A DNA stretch of 64,000 bases from an uncultured Desulfobacter sp. (lineage in GTDB: Bacteria; Desulfobacterota; Desulfobacteria; Desulfobacterales; Desulfobacteraceae), in NCBI RefSeq assembly GCF_963665355.1, contig NZ_OY762229.1, positions 2,170,001-2,234,000 on the forward strand. Direction: 5' to 3'. Each line of letters starts with the position of its first letter. The first letter of the stretch is position 1. Under the pieces are notes generated by a model that ran no database searches, was not told where the DNA came from, and saw nothing but the letters and a program-made list of their open reading frames with translations. The position numbers and the translations under genes were made by a program. Positions 18,113 to 27,157 of this stretch are shown piece by piece.

Positions 18113-18341
18113 TGTAGGTTCCCTTCTCAGTGGATTCAACCCACCAGCCTTTCTGGATGTGGGCCTTTTTTTCTTTTTCAGCCAGGTCAAGGATCTTATA
18201 TCCAGTATCCAGCAAGATCCCGTAAAGTACGCCGCAGCCGGGATCCTCATGGTGTTCATATCCGGTTCGGGCCAGTTCTACCATTTTATGGGCCAGCTCA
18301 ATGGTGCGCGCGATGTTTATGTCACATTTTTTTTTCAGCAT
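18084..18341 (-). CDS. Small conserved-type protein, function unknown
   Basis: An 85-residue, probably all-helical protein (two amphipathic helices, with HHEDPGCGVLYG between them). It has single Cys residues near the N-terminus and in the central loop, and a charged tail. It overlaps the ferredoxin start by 29 bp and follows the HEAT-type gene by 48 bp. It is likely real because the frame has good composition and gene spacing is operonic. I do not recognise a named family. The His/Cys central loop could bind metal, but this is a guess. Confidence 0.6.
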   Translation of the reverse strand: MLKKKCDINIARTIELAHKMVELARTGYEHHEDPGCGVLYGILLDTGYKILDLAEKEKKAHIQKGWWVESTEKGTYNEQTKKTGH

Positions 18342-18389
18342 GGCAAATTCTCTTTAATCGTTTCACACCATGGTCGGTAAAGTTGATAA

Positions 18390-19088
18390 TTATTCACCGC
18401 TGGCTTGTATCCATTCCGGGGTACAGTCCAGCGCCATGTCCGATAGCCGGGTGGTCGAAAAATTCCATCCGGTGTAAATATCAATGGCTGTTTTGTCTGC
18501 TTGGATAAAATCCGGCAGGGCCGTACATTTGAGGACATCGCCATTGGACAGTGCCCTTATTGCGTATCCGCGCTTTACCGGGTCGCTGGAACACAAATGG
18601 GCTTCAAGTTGCTCCCTTGTGCCTTGGGTGAGATCCCGGGGAGCTGTCCCAAGATATGTTCCAATCCCCCACAAAACCCCGCGCTGGAGCATGTCATGTT
18701 CAATGTGGTTCCCTTTGTGGTCCAGGTAGGAAAACAGGATACTTTTAAATTCCAGAGCCAGTGCAGGGCTTTTGCTTAAAATTTCCCCCATGGCCTCGGG
18801 TGAGCCCCAGCCGATGCCCCCGGATTCGTCGTTCAGGTTCCACATGATTCGTCTCAGGATTACCCGTGCGTTTTCCATGCGGTTTTCGGCAATCCTTGCC
18901 ACAAGCTCCCCCATGGCGGTCACACTGCGAAACTTGATCAGTTCCTCCTTGCTGTAAAAATAGGAGAACAGATGCCCGGTGAGCTGGGTATCCGGAATCT
19001 GGGCCAGACTTTCCAGGGCCTGACTGCGACTGCCGAGGGCAAGAAGTCCGCCCACCAGTCTTTTTGTCTTTCTGCCGTAGGGTTTCAT
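18390..19088 (-). CDS. HEAT-like repeat protein (DVU0298-like)
   Basis: A 232-residue soluble helical protein. Features include SVTAMGELVARIAENRMENARVILRR-type helical repeats and the motif NDESGGIGWGSPEAMGEI. This composition fits a small family annotated in sulfate reducers as DVU0298-like HEAT-repeat proteins; I recall it from memory and could not check it. HEAT proteins act as scaffolds, for instance for cofactor lyases. It is first in a three-gene minus-strand run with the 85-aa protein and ferredoxin, so a shared redox or anaerobic role is inferred. Confidence 0.65.
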   Translation of the reverse strand: MKPYGRKTKRLVGGLLALGSRSQALESLAQIPDTQLTGHLFSYFYSKEELIKFRSVTAMGELVARIAENRMENARVILRRIMWNLNDESGGIGWGSPEAMGEILSKSPALALEFKSILFSYLDHKGNHIEHDMLQRGVLWGIGTYLGTAPRDLTQGTREQLEAHLCSSDPVKRGYAIRALSNGDVLKCTALPDFIQADKTAIDIYTGWNFSTTRLSDMALDCTPEWIQASGE

Positions 19089-19208
19089 GTGTGTTCTCTT
19101 TCAAGAGGTTGTTGCTTAAAAACCGTCTTAGCAATTATTCTAAGGCAGTCCTCAACAATCTGGAGGAGCACAAATTATGCCAGAATGCTTTTGCCGCACT
19201 CTTGACTT

Positions 19209-19559
19209 TCATTCTATGAACTGCCCCAATGCACTGAATTTGATCTTTAACTTATGGATATGTTTGTCATAGCTACGCATTTTGATGACAGCCCGGGTGA
19301 TCAGGTAACAGCCCAGGGTCACCAATCCAAGGTTGAGAATTCCAAAAGGAATAACCAGGTGCATAACACTGAAAATATTGTAATATTTCGATGTCGCGAT
19401 CAAAAGTCCCATCACGGACAAGGGCAGGGCCAGCACGGCAATTCCGGTTCTCATAACAGCCAGGGAGGTGCGTTTCTCCGCCAGAAGCAGTTGCACTTCG
19501 TTGATGACAATGGCATCAAATTTTTCAGGGGCGTCGGCGGTTTCATTCTGGGAACTCAA
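19209..19559 (-). CDS. DUF202-like small membrane protein
   Basis: A 116-residue inner-membrane protein. The segment LLAEKRTSLAVMRTGIAVLA resembles the conserved N-terminal motif of DUF202/YidH proteins (LLANERTFLAWLRTA). It is followed by two predicted helices (about 40-60 and 70-92) and a basic cytoplasmic tail. No biochemical role is known for the family. It is separated from its neighbours and probably monocistronic. Confidence 0.65.
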   Translation of the reverse strand: MSSQNETADAPEKFDAIVINEVQLLLAEKRTSLAVMRTGIAVLALPLSVMGLLIATSKYYNIFSVMHLVIPFGILNLGLVTLGCYLITRAVIKMRSYDKHIHKLKIKFSALGQFIE

Positions 19560-20127
19560 TACTTTTACTCCATATTATTATCTATTGTGATTCATGTATG
19601 ACAGCCCTTGCAGGTTGTTGAACACCACATAAAGATACTTAACAAGATTCATTCCAGAATTGCAGGAAAATAGTGATAGACAGCATTTACAGGCCTATCA
19701 ACAAGTGTTTTTAAATAGTTGAAAAAGATTACAGGCGGGGCGAATCTTTCAGTTAAGGCTTGGCTGTCTCAAAAGTCGGTACATAAATGTATCCCGATAC
19801 ATGTGTAATCGGTTGTCTCTACATACTTGAGTATGCTCCGGTTGCACATTTTCTTGTGCCTTGCATCTGGGCAACTTTTCGTCCAAACACGGGTTTTCGT
19901 TTAGGTACTATGTAAGTCTGTAAAACCACGTCTTGATAATCTTTTTATCCTTTGATATATTCGGGTTAACAAAAATAAATTTCTGCCTTACAAAAATGGC
20001 ATGCATTTTTTACGGTTCCTCATTAAGAAAAAGAATTTTTTTGCTGCGATCCCTGTTTTTATCGTAACAGAGCCTGATTTTTAGATTTAAGCATAAATTA
20101 CATAAAAAAACACAAGGAGATGCTGTA
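19560..20127. other. Large intergenic region with possible dispersed element
   Basis: 568 bp without a credible gene. The AT-rich last 130 bp leads to the chemoreceptor (SD AAGGAGA at 20116-20121). Between about 19770 and 19925 the composition shifts to a GC-richer segment with small palindromes (ATGTATC/GATACAT at 19787-19802; CATAC/GTATG at 19822-19835). The text of this segment resembles non-coding repeats I associate with related genomes. That similarity is from memory, not computed. Confidence 0.35.
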
Positions 20128-22119
20128 ATGAAACTGTCCCTTAGGTCTAAATTAATTATTGGTGGCGTATTATCTTCAATTGTTCCGATAATCATTGTGG
20201 GGTATTTCGCTGTGGACAGGTCGACCAAGGCGCTGGCGAAATGTGCAGAAGACAGGGCCATTCAGGTTTCCAAGGATCTGGCGAATCTGGCTGAGGAAAT
20301 TGTAGACCAGGAAAAGGCATTTGCTTTGTCCATTGCCAAAGCACCTGTGGTAACAGTCGCTGCTTCAACGGTATTGAATTCGGGTGTCGGTGCAGCTAAA
20401 TCAGAACTGAGTGCCCTCAATAAATTTTTGCATGACGTCTTTTCGAATCAGGATGGAAAGTATGAAGACCTGCTGGTCGCGGATCAAAACGGAGATGTTA
20501 TTGCCAACGGCAATAAATCGTCTTTAATAAAAGATGTGGGGGACAGGGACTATTTTCGAAAAGCGAAACAGGGCCAGCCCACCCTAAGTGAACCTGTTTT
20601 GTCAAAGGGTTCCGGAAGGCCGGTCATCGTCTTTGCCGCACCCTTGTACACCCCTGCCGGACAAAACTGCGGCGCACTGGTTAACGTTATTTCGCTCAGG
20701 AGTTTAAGCGATACCATTACATCTGTGAAAATAGGAAAAACCGGGTATCCGTTTATGATTGACCACAAGGGCCTGTTCATCGCCCACCCGGATCCCAGCA
20801 CTATCTTTAAAATTAATGCCACCCAATTAGATGGAATGAAGTCTTTTGCAAAGAAAATGGTGAACCAGGAGTCCGGTGTAGATAGTTATACGTTCCGGGG
20901 CGTGTTTAAAATTGCCGGATTCGCCCCTGTCAAATCCACGGGCTGGAGTATATCGGTAACCCAGGAGGCCGATGATTTTTTGGAAGCCACCAGAGCCATA
21001 CGCAATGTGATTTTAATGGTAGGCGTCGTTTTTCTTGTGCTCGTTGTGGCCGGTATTATCTGGTTTGTGAAAGGGATCATGTTGCAACTGGGTGGTGAAC
21101 CTGCAGACCTTGCCTTTATTGCTGATTGTATCGCCGATGGGAACTTGAACATTACTTACAAGAAGAAAAAAGACGAGAAGTCAACCGGGATTTTTGCCAG
21201 CATGCAAAAGATGCACGCAAGTCTGTTGGAAATGATTTCTGAAGTCTCCGATGGTATCAGCACCCTGACGAATTCCTCCACAGAGCTGTCGTCAATTTCA
21301 GATCAGATGACCATTGGCGCGGAAAACGCCTCAAGCAAGGCCAATGCCGTGGCTGCAGCGTCAGAAGAGATGACGGCCAATATGAATGGGGTGGCGGCGG
21401 CCACCGAAGAAACTTCTGCAAATATCCAGATGATTGTCGCGGCAGCTGAAGAGATGTCTTCCACTATTTCGGAGATTGCGGCAAATACGGCCAAAGGCAG
21501 CCAGACCACTCTGGATGCGGTGAAGAAAGCCGAGGAAGTATCGAAGAAAGTAAATAATCTTGGACAGGCAGCCTCTCAAATCAGCAAAGTTACGGAAGCC
21601 ATCGCGGATATCTCCGAACAGACCAATCTGCTGGCCCTCAACGCCACCATTGAGGCTGCCAGGGCAGGCGATGCCGGTAAAGGCTTTGCCGTAGTTGCCG
21701 GAGAAATTAAAGCCCTGGCACACCAGACTGCAGAAGCCACCAGCGAAATCGGAGCCAGGATAAGCGAGGTTCAGGCCACCACACAGGATTCGGTCAGTGC
21801 CATTGAGTCCATTGTCAAGGTGATCAATGAAATAAACTTGGTTGTAACATCTGTTGCAGCGGCCATTGAGGAACAAAGCGCCACCACCCAGGAAATTGTT
21901 CATAATGTGAGCCAGGCCGGGCAAGGCGTCCAGGAAGTCAACGAAAATGTCAATCAGGCCTCCACAGTGGCGGCAAGTGTAAGCCAGGAGATCCAGCAGG
22001 TGAATGAGGCCTCCGAGGAGATCAAACACGGTACCATCCAGGTGAATACCAGTGCGGCAGAGCTATCCAAGCTGGCTGAAACCCTTAACCTGATGATATC
22101 CAAATTTACTGTGAGCTGA
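20128..22119 (+). CDS. Methyl-accepting chemotaxis protein, dCache sensor
   Basis: A 663-residue transmembrane chemoreceptor. TM1 spans about 8-29, a periplasmic double-Cache ligand-binding domain about 35-285, and TM2 about 290-312. The linker lacks a strong HAMP signature, and the cytoplasmic signalling hairpin runs to about 655. The conserved tip is [18 protein letters not shown] (around residue 500), which contacts CheA/CheW. The Ala/Glu/Gln-rich heptads around it hold methylation sites. There is no C-terminal CheR-tethering pentapeptide. The dCache domain typically binds amino acids, carboxylates or similar; the ligand is unknown. A strong terminator follows at 22260. Confidence 0.93.
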   Translation: MKLSLRSKLIIGGVLSSIVPIIIVGYFAVDRSTKALAKCAEDRAIQVSKDLANLAEEIVDQEKAFALSIAKAPVVTVAASTVLNSGVGAAKSELSALNKFLHDVFSNQDGKYEDLLVADQNGDVIANGNKSSLIKDVGDRDYFRKAKQGQPTLSEPVLSKGSGRPVIVFAAPLYTPAGQNCGALVNVISLRSLSDTITSVKIGKTGYPFMIDHKGLFIAHPDPSTIFKINATQLDGMKSFAKKMVNQESGVDSYTFRGVFKIAGFAPVKSTGWSISVTQEADDFLEATRAIRNVILMVGVVFLVLVVAGIIWFVKGIMLQLGGEPADLAFIADCIADGNLNITYKKKKDEKSTGIFASMQKMHASLLEMISEVSDGISTLTNSSTELSSISDQMTIGAENASSKANAVAAASEEMTANMNGVAAATEETSANIQMIVAAAEEMSSTISEIAANTAKGSQTTLDAVKKAEEVSKKVNNLGQAASQISKVTEAIADISEQTNLLALNATIEAARAGDAGKGFAVVAGEIKALAHQTAEATSEIGARISEVQATTQDSVSAIESIVKVINEINLVVTSVAAAIEEQSATTQEIVHNVSQAGQGVQEVNENVNQASTVAASVSQEIQQVNEASEEIKHGTIQVNTSAAELSKLAETLNLMISKFTVS

Positions 22120-22555
22120 TCACCTGCGAAACAGTCGTAAAGATTGTTGAAAATCTTTTATATGAAAGACTGGGTAAGTTACTCAGATCTTTCAACCTTT
22201 GTTGTGGGTCGAAGCCAGACAGATGATATGTCTGGCTCGGCCCGTGGCCGTTATATACAAACGGGGCGGGCATAGGAATCTGCAAAGCCCGCCCCGTTTT
22301 TCATTCTCCAAAAGCCCGGATCTTCCAGTGAACTGTTTCTTTGGGTTAGGGTGCAACATAAACACCCTGTTCTATAAAACTCATATGCCCTCTTTTAGCC
22401 TTTCCGAAATAGACGGCCGATCCAAGGCCTTTTCCTGGCCGTAAATCAAGCCGGATAGTAAAGTTGATCTGTACAGTTCGGCTGGAAAGTGATAACTGGT
22501 ATATAAATTCACCCGGTGGGCGAATCAAAATTTCTTGATTTAATGGTATTTTATA
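22120..22555. other. Intergenic region with two hairpins
   Basis: 436 bp. The first hairpin (AGCCAGACA 22213-22221 / TGTCTGGCT 22229-22237) is perfect, but no T-run follows. The second is the GC-rich terminator at 22260-22303. The remaining 250 bp before the HDOD gene shows no clear gene or promoter. Confidence 0.5.
22260..22303 (+). terminator. Strong intrinsic terminator of the chemoreceptor gene
   Basis: A perfect 12-bp GC-rich stem (AACGGGGCGGGC 22260-22271 with GCCCGCCCCGTT 22287-22298) is followed by TTT. It lies 140 bp after the chemoreceptor stop. Confidence 0.85.
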
Positions 22556-24541
22556 ATGGAAAATATACTGAATCTTCCCAGTGATTCTGATATCAAAAAA
22601 GTTCTAAAAAAAGATGACAAGGAACTTCCGGGGGTTGTCCAGGTCATGGGTAAGATGCTCTCTCTATGCAATGACCCCAACACCTCCATCGGGGAAGTCG
22701 CCAAACTGGTTGAAACAGATCCGGGTATCGCCGTAAAGGTCTTGGGTATTGTAAATTCTTCTTTCTTTGGTCTCAGGTCCAGGGTTTCGGCCATTTCAGA
22801 GGCTGTGCTGTTTCTGGGACTTGATGAGATAAAAAAAATTTGTCTTGGCGTGACTTTTTTTGAAAAGATGGTCAAATCCGGCCAGAGAGATCACTTTGAC
22901 CGGACGTTTTTCTGGCGCCATTGTCTGGGTGTGGCAAGTCTGTGCCATGCCATTGCCGTTGAGATCGGACATCCCTATCCTGATGAAGCTTATACGGCGG
23001 GTCTGCTCCATGATTTCGGAAAAATTATTTTGGACCGTTCCGGACGGGTGAATTATACGGATTTTTTTAATAACGCATATAACTGCACTACCCCTTTGGT
23101 CGAAGCCGAAAGGGACGTCATGGGGATCGGGCACGATGACCTCGGGGCTTATTACGGACATCGCCTGGGGTTCCCCGACAAATTATGCCTGGCCATACAA
23201 TACCATCATCGTCGCTTTGGCGATTTGGATATTTGTCAGGAGGATATGCAGTTAATCTGTATTGTCTGCCTGGCCGATTTCCTGGCCTGGACCCAGGGCC
23301 TGGGGCCTGTGGATGCAATTTCTCCGCCGACGCTTCAGGCCGAGGTTGAAAAAAATATCCGGCTTGACCGCATTGATTTTGAAGCGGTGATTCAAAAGAT
23401 GGATGAGGAAATTAAAAATACGGCCAGATTTTATGATTTTGAGTTTCCTTCTTCGGAACAGTATCGTGCCAACCTTCTCAAAGCCAATTTAAAATTAAGT
23501 TCCATCAATGCCGATAATTTCTCCCATAGAGAAGAAGAGGTTGATAAAAATCAGTCTGTGACCGCAAGCATCACCGCACCCCATCGCAGCCTGGAGCCCA
23601 AAAAGATTTTGTCGGCAACTTTGGAAGCCATTTGTCAGGATTTTGGTTTTGACCGGGTTTACATATTAAGAGTGGTCTCGCCCCTGCGTCGACTCCAGGT
23701 CGTGGAGTGTCTGCAACAGGACGGTTTTTCAGACCATTTGGCATCTCAATATATCAGTATGGGTGAGGCGGATAATGGTTTCCTCCAGTGCATGAGAAAT
23801 AAAGGGCCGGTTGTCGTCAATGGCCTTTTACCGGGCGAAAAAGAGGTTCTGGAAAGGTTTTCAGTCTCCCAGATGCTTGTTGTTCCCTTTTGCAGCCAGG
23901 ACAAGGTGATAGGGCTATTGGGGATGGACTATATCGTATCCGGTAAAAAAATTGAGCCGGGCCTGTTTTCGTCCATTGCCATCGTGGCCAATGAGCTTGG
24001 GCTTGCCATGGAGAATGCGTCGGCTTATAAAAAGGCCAAGTCTGCATCTCTTCATGATGGGTTGACAGGACTGCTGAACAGAAAAACCATTGATGAACTG
24101 TTGAATAAAGCCTTTGTCAAAGCTGCCGACGACAGTATTCCCCTTTCCGTTGCCATGATTGATGTGGATCATTTTAAAAAATTTAATGATATGTTCGGCC
24201 ATCAGGCCGGAGACATCGTCCTCAAACTGATTGCAAAAATCTTAAAAAAAATGTCCCGTCCCACGGACCATGTGGGCCGGTACGGTGGAGAGGAGTTTAT
24301 CGTGGTCCTGAATAATACAGCGCCTGACAAAGCGGTTGTGTATTCCGAACGTGTTCGGAAGGAGATTGAACACTTAGGTCGTCTGCTTTCCAAGCGCTTC
24401 CCCGGGCTTGGCTTGACCGTGAGTGTCGGCGTCAGCAGCTTTGTAGAGGATCTAAAAAATCAGGAAGCCCTTGTGTTAAAGGCGGATAAGGCTCTGTACA
24501 AAGCAAAGGAATCAGGCCGGAATCGGGTGGTTTCAGGATGA
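22556..24541 (+). CDS. HDOD-GAF-GGDEF signalling protein (diguanylate cyclase)
   Basis: A 661-residue cytoplasmic protein. An N-terminal HDOD domain (about 20-215) includes GLLHDFGK (about residue 151). A GAF-like sensor (about 350-490) follows, then a C-terminal GGDEF domain with active-site RYGGEEF (about residue 576). An intact inhibitory I-site RPTD lies five residues before it, so c-di-GMP synthesis with product inhibition is expected. HDOD modules are usually protein-interaction or signalling units. No membrane segment. The last 9 bp overlap the 3' end of the convergent ptsP gene. Confidence 0.9.
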   Translation: MENILNLPSDSDIKKVLKKDDKELPGVVQVMGKMLSLCNDPNTSIGEVAKLVETDPGIAVKVLGIVNSSFFGLRSRVSAISEAVLFLGLDEIKKICLGVTFFEKMVKSGQRDHFDRTFFWRHCLGVASLCHAIAVEIGHPYPDEAYTAGLLHDFGKIILDRSGRVNYTDFFNNAYNCTTPLVEAERDVMGIGHDDLGAYYGHRLGFPDKLCLAIQYHHRRFGDLDICQEDMQLICIVCLADFLAWTQGLGPVDAISPPTLQAEVEKNIRLDRIDFEAVIQKMDEEIKNTARFYDFEFPSSEQYRANLLKANLKLSSINADNFSHREEEVDKNQSVTASITAPHRSLEPKKILSATLEAICQDFGFDRVYILRVVSPLRRLQVVECLQQDGFSDHLASQYISMGEADNGFLQCMRNKGPVVVNGLLPGEKEVLERFSVSQMLVVPFCSQDKVIGLLGMDYIVSGKKIEPGLFSSIAIVANELGLAMENASAYKKAKSASLHDGLTGLLNRKTIDELLNKAFVKAADDSIPLSVAMIDVDHFKKFNDMFGHQAGDIVLKLIAKILKKMSRPTDHVGRYGGEEFIVVLNNTAPDKAVVYSERVRKEIEHLGRLLSKRFPGLGLTVSVGVSSFVEDLKNQEALVLKADKALYKAKESGRNRVVSG

Positions 24542-26908
24542 GGGTTGCTTTTCGGCAGGACTGCATTTGCCGGGTCTGGTGTTGAATACATCAGCGGCAT
24601 CCTTAACCCGGGTTTGGTCCAGTAAACGTCGGGCATAGTCCCTTGCCGTGGAAAAACGTGTCTCCATCACAGCCGTTTGGACCCTGGGCAGAAATTTGGG
24701 GTCCACGCTGAGGGTGGTGATCCCCACCCCGATCAGGAAGGGAATATGGTCGGGATCATGGGCCATTTCTCCGCACACGGAGACATCAATGCCATGGCCG
24801 GTCGCCGCCTCTGCAATTTTTGCAATGCCGCGGTTTACGGCAGGATGGTAAGGAATGTAGTGATCGGCCACCAGCTTGTTACTCCGGTCCGCACCCAGCA
24901 TATACTGGATAAAGTCATTGGTGCCGATGGCGAAAAAATCTGTCAGTTCTGCGAATTCATCTATGGTGGCAAGCACCGACGGCAGTTCGATCATTAAACC
25001 CAATTCAGGATCATTTTTGTGCGATACGCCTTCTATTTCCATCTGGCGTACACACTGCGCCACGATCTGTTTTGCCTCTAAAAATTCATCAATGGAACAG
25101 ATCAAGGGGAACATCAGGCGGACCTTTTCCCTGCCATGGGCAGCCCTTAAAATGGCTTTGATCTGGGTCTGGAAAATCTGACGGTATTTCAATGAAAAGC
25201 GGATGGAACGTAACCCCAACGCCGGGTTGGCCTCCTGGATGAAATCCGCGTGTTTTATTACTTTTTCTCCGCCGGCGTCCAGGGTGCGCACCGTGGTGAC
25301 GGTTCCTGGTTCAGTCTTGTCAAACAGTCCTTTATAAATAAGGTATTGTTCGTCTTCCGAAGGAAAGCCGGACCGGATCAGGAATGGAAATTCCGTACGG
25401 TAAAGCCCAATGCCTTCGGCTTTCAGTTCCCGGGCCATGTCGATTTCACTGAGCAGGTTGATGTTGGCAAGCAGCCGGATGCGCCTGTTGTCAAGGGTGT
25501 AGGTGACAGGCTTCATCTGTCGGGCCTTTGCCCGGTTTTCAACCTCCTGATTGGCCTTGAATATGGACAGAGTGTTGTCGTCGGGATTGATGTAAATATT
25601 CCCCTGGCCTGCATCCAGCAACAGCCGGGTTGTGTCGGGCAGATCCAGAAATACGGGGTCATCGGCAATGATCAGCGGGATGGATAAGGAGCGGGCAAGA
25701 ATGGCGACGTGGGAGGTGACGCCGCCGCTCACCAGCACAATGCCCCGGATGCCGTCTGCGGTGAGTTTCAGCATGTCCGAGGGATAGATGTCCTGGGTAA
25801 CAAAAATAGTTCCCCTGTCCACAGCTCTGGGCGCGTGCACGGTCTTGAGGTGGGACAGAAGACGAATGCCTAAATCCTCAACATCCACAGCTTTTTCCTG
25901 CATATAGGCATGGGGGCTGTCCGAGAATACTTTTATGTATTTCTGCGTGACCTGCTGGATGGCTGCCACAGGCGAAAGCCCCTGTTCCACAAGGGATTTC
26001 ATTTTTCCCGTGAAATTTTTATCCTTGAGCATCATGAAGTGGGCCGTGAAAATCAGGGATTCGCTTTCCGGAAGACTTGCGGCAAATTTATCCTGCAGAT
26101 CCTTTAATTCATCAATGGTTTTTTCAACGGCGGTTTGAAAGTCAGCAAGAGAGTAAGTGATATTGGATGTGTCTTCCTCAAGCAGGATGGCCTTTCGCCT
26201 TCTTCGTGAAGGCCGGATCGTGCCTATGGCCATGCCGGATCCGTTGGATTTGCCTTTAATGAATGCGGGAAATTTATTTGAAGTAATATCCGGGTCGTCA
26301 CCCGGAGTATCTGACTCAGAAGCCAGGGCCATAAGCAGCCTTGCATTTTCAATGGCACCGGCCAGCTGGGTGGCCGCAGTTCTCAATGCACGCTCATCAA
26401 GCAGGGTAAAATGGTCCATCTGCCGCTGCTGGACCACCAGAACGCCGATTTTTACCACCCCCCGCCGAATGGGTACACAAAGAAAAGAATTAAAAGGCTC
26501 TTCACCGGCATTGTCAAAATATTTAAACCCCGGGCTCGTTCTGGCGTTGCCCACCCGAAGAATCCGGTCCTGGGAAAAGCACTGGCCCACAAGACCTTCT
26601 CCGGGCAGCATCCTGACCCGGTTGACCGCTTCGGGTTTCAGGCCCCGGGTGGCTCTCAGCACCAGGGCTTTGGAACGGGAGTCAAAAAGGTAGATGGAGC
26701 AGACATGGGCCTTGAGGTGCTTTGCCACAAGTTCGGTGGCTCCGGTCAGAAAGGCTTCAATGTCTGATCCGCTGGTAATGATGGAGGCCAGTTCCCCCAT
26801 GTCGAACAGCAGATTAAGATGGTCAGGTTCTTTTCTATTTATACTCTCTTTTAATTGCTCCACCGGAAATATCCCAGCCCCCAATACAAATTTAGTCACA
26901 ACACACAA
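24533..26908 (-). CDS. ptsP: PEP-protein phosphotransferase PtsP (nitrogen PTS enzyme I)
   Basis: A 791-residue protein with an N-terminal GAF domain (about 35-185) fused to PTS enzyme I. It transfers phosphate from PEP to an NPr-type phosphocarrier. The phosphorylated His is H400 in GGVTSHVAILARS. GLYRTEFPFL binds PEP, and the C-terminal TIM barrel has GTNDFIQYMLGADR and the active-site cysteine loop VCGEMAHDP. NPr and EIIA-Ntr genes are not in the window. The start is uncertain: the frame begins at a TTG (26908) with a weak ribosome site, and no Met occurs before residue 37. GTG 26899 is an alternative. Convergent 9-bp overlap with the HDOD gene. Confidence 0.9.
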   Translation of the reverse strand: MCVVTKFVLGAGIFPVEQLKESINRKEPDHLNLLFDMGELASIITSGSDIEAFLTGATELVAKHLKAHVCSIYLFDSRSKALVLRATRGLKPEAVNRVRMLPGEGLVGQCFSQDRILRVGNARTSPGFKYFDNAGEEPFNSFLCVPIRRGVVKIGVLVVQQRQMDHFTLLDERALRTAATQLAGAIENARLLMALASESDTPGDDPDITSNKFPAFIKGKSNGSGMAIGTIRPSRRRRKAILLEEDTSNITYSLADFQTAVEKTIDELKDLQDKFAASLPESESLIFTAHFMMLKDKNFTGKMKSLVEQGLSPVAAIQQVTQKYIKVFSDSPHAYMQEKAVDVEDLGIRLLSHLKTVHAPRAVDRGTIFVTQDIYPSDMLKLTADGIRGIVLVSGGVTSHVAILARSLSIPLIIADDPVFLDLPDTTRLLLDAGQGNIYINPDDNTLSIFKANQEVENRAKARQMKPVTYTLDNRRIRLLANINLLSEIDMARELKAEGIGLYRTEFPFLIRSGFPSEDEQYLIYKGLFDKTEPGTVTTVRTLDAGGEKVIKHADFIQEANPALGLRSIRFSLKYRQIFQTQIKAILRAAHGREKVRLMFPLICSIDEFLEAKQIVAQCVRQMEIEGVSHKNDPELGLMIELPSVLATIDEFAELTDFFAIGTNDFIQYMLGADRSNKLVADHYIPYHPAVNRGIAKIAEAATGHGIDVSVCGEMAHDPDHIPFLIGVGITTLSVDPKFLPRVQTAVMETRFSTARDYARRLLDQTRVKDAADVFNTRPGKCSPAEKQPSS

Positions 26909-27083
26909 GGCCTAATTTAATTTGAAACAGTGCAAGATTCAACGAAAAAAGAAAGACCCGAAAAAGTTCAGGTAAACTGAAACCCATGGTTTTTTAATTC
27001 TATACTAACAAAGGGGTGGTAAAACGTGTTGACGCACCAGATTGATACAGCTGATGCCAGGCCGGTTATTATTTGGAATAGTT

Positions 27084-27101
27084 TAACTATCCGGATAGTT
27101 A
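27084..27101. promoter_or_regulatory. 18-bp perfect palindrome, candidate operator
   Basis: TAACTATCCGGATAGTTA is a perfect palindrome 57 bp before the start of the GGDEF-EAL gene, followed by the AT-rich TATATT (27106-27111). Such a site could bind a dimeric regulator of that gene. Confidence 0.5.
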
Positions 27102-27157
27102 GAATTATATTTAGCATTAGATCGCTTCAATATCGTTAATAAGGGGAGGGTTTACCT

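Noticed and set aside
22199-22444. An 81-codon plus-strand frame across the terminator region
   Set aside because: It runs through a strong intrinsic terminator stem and has no ribosome site.
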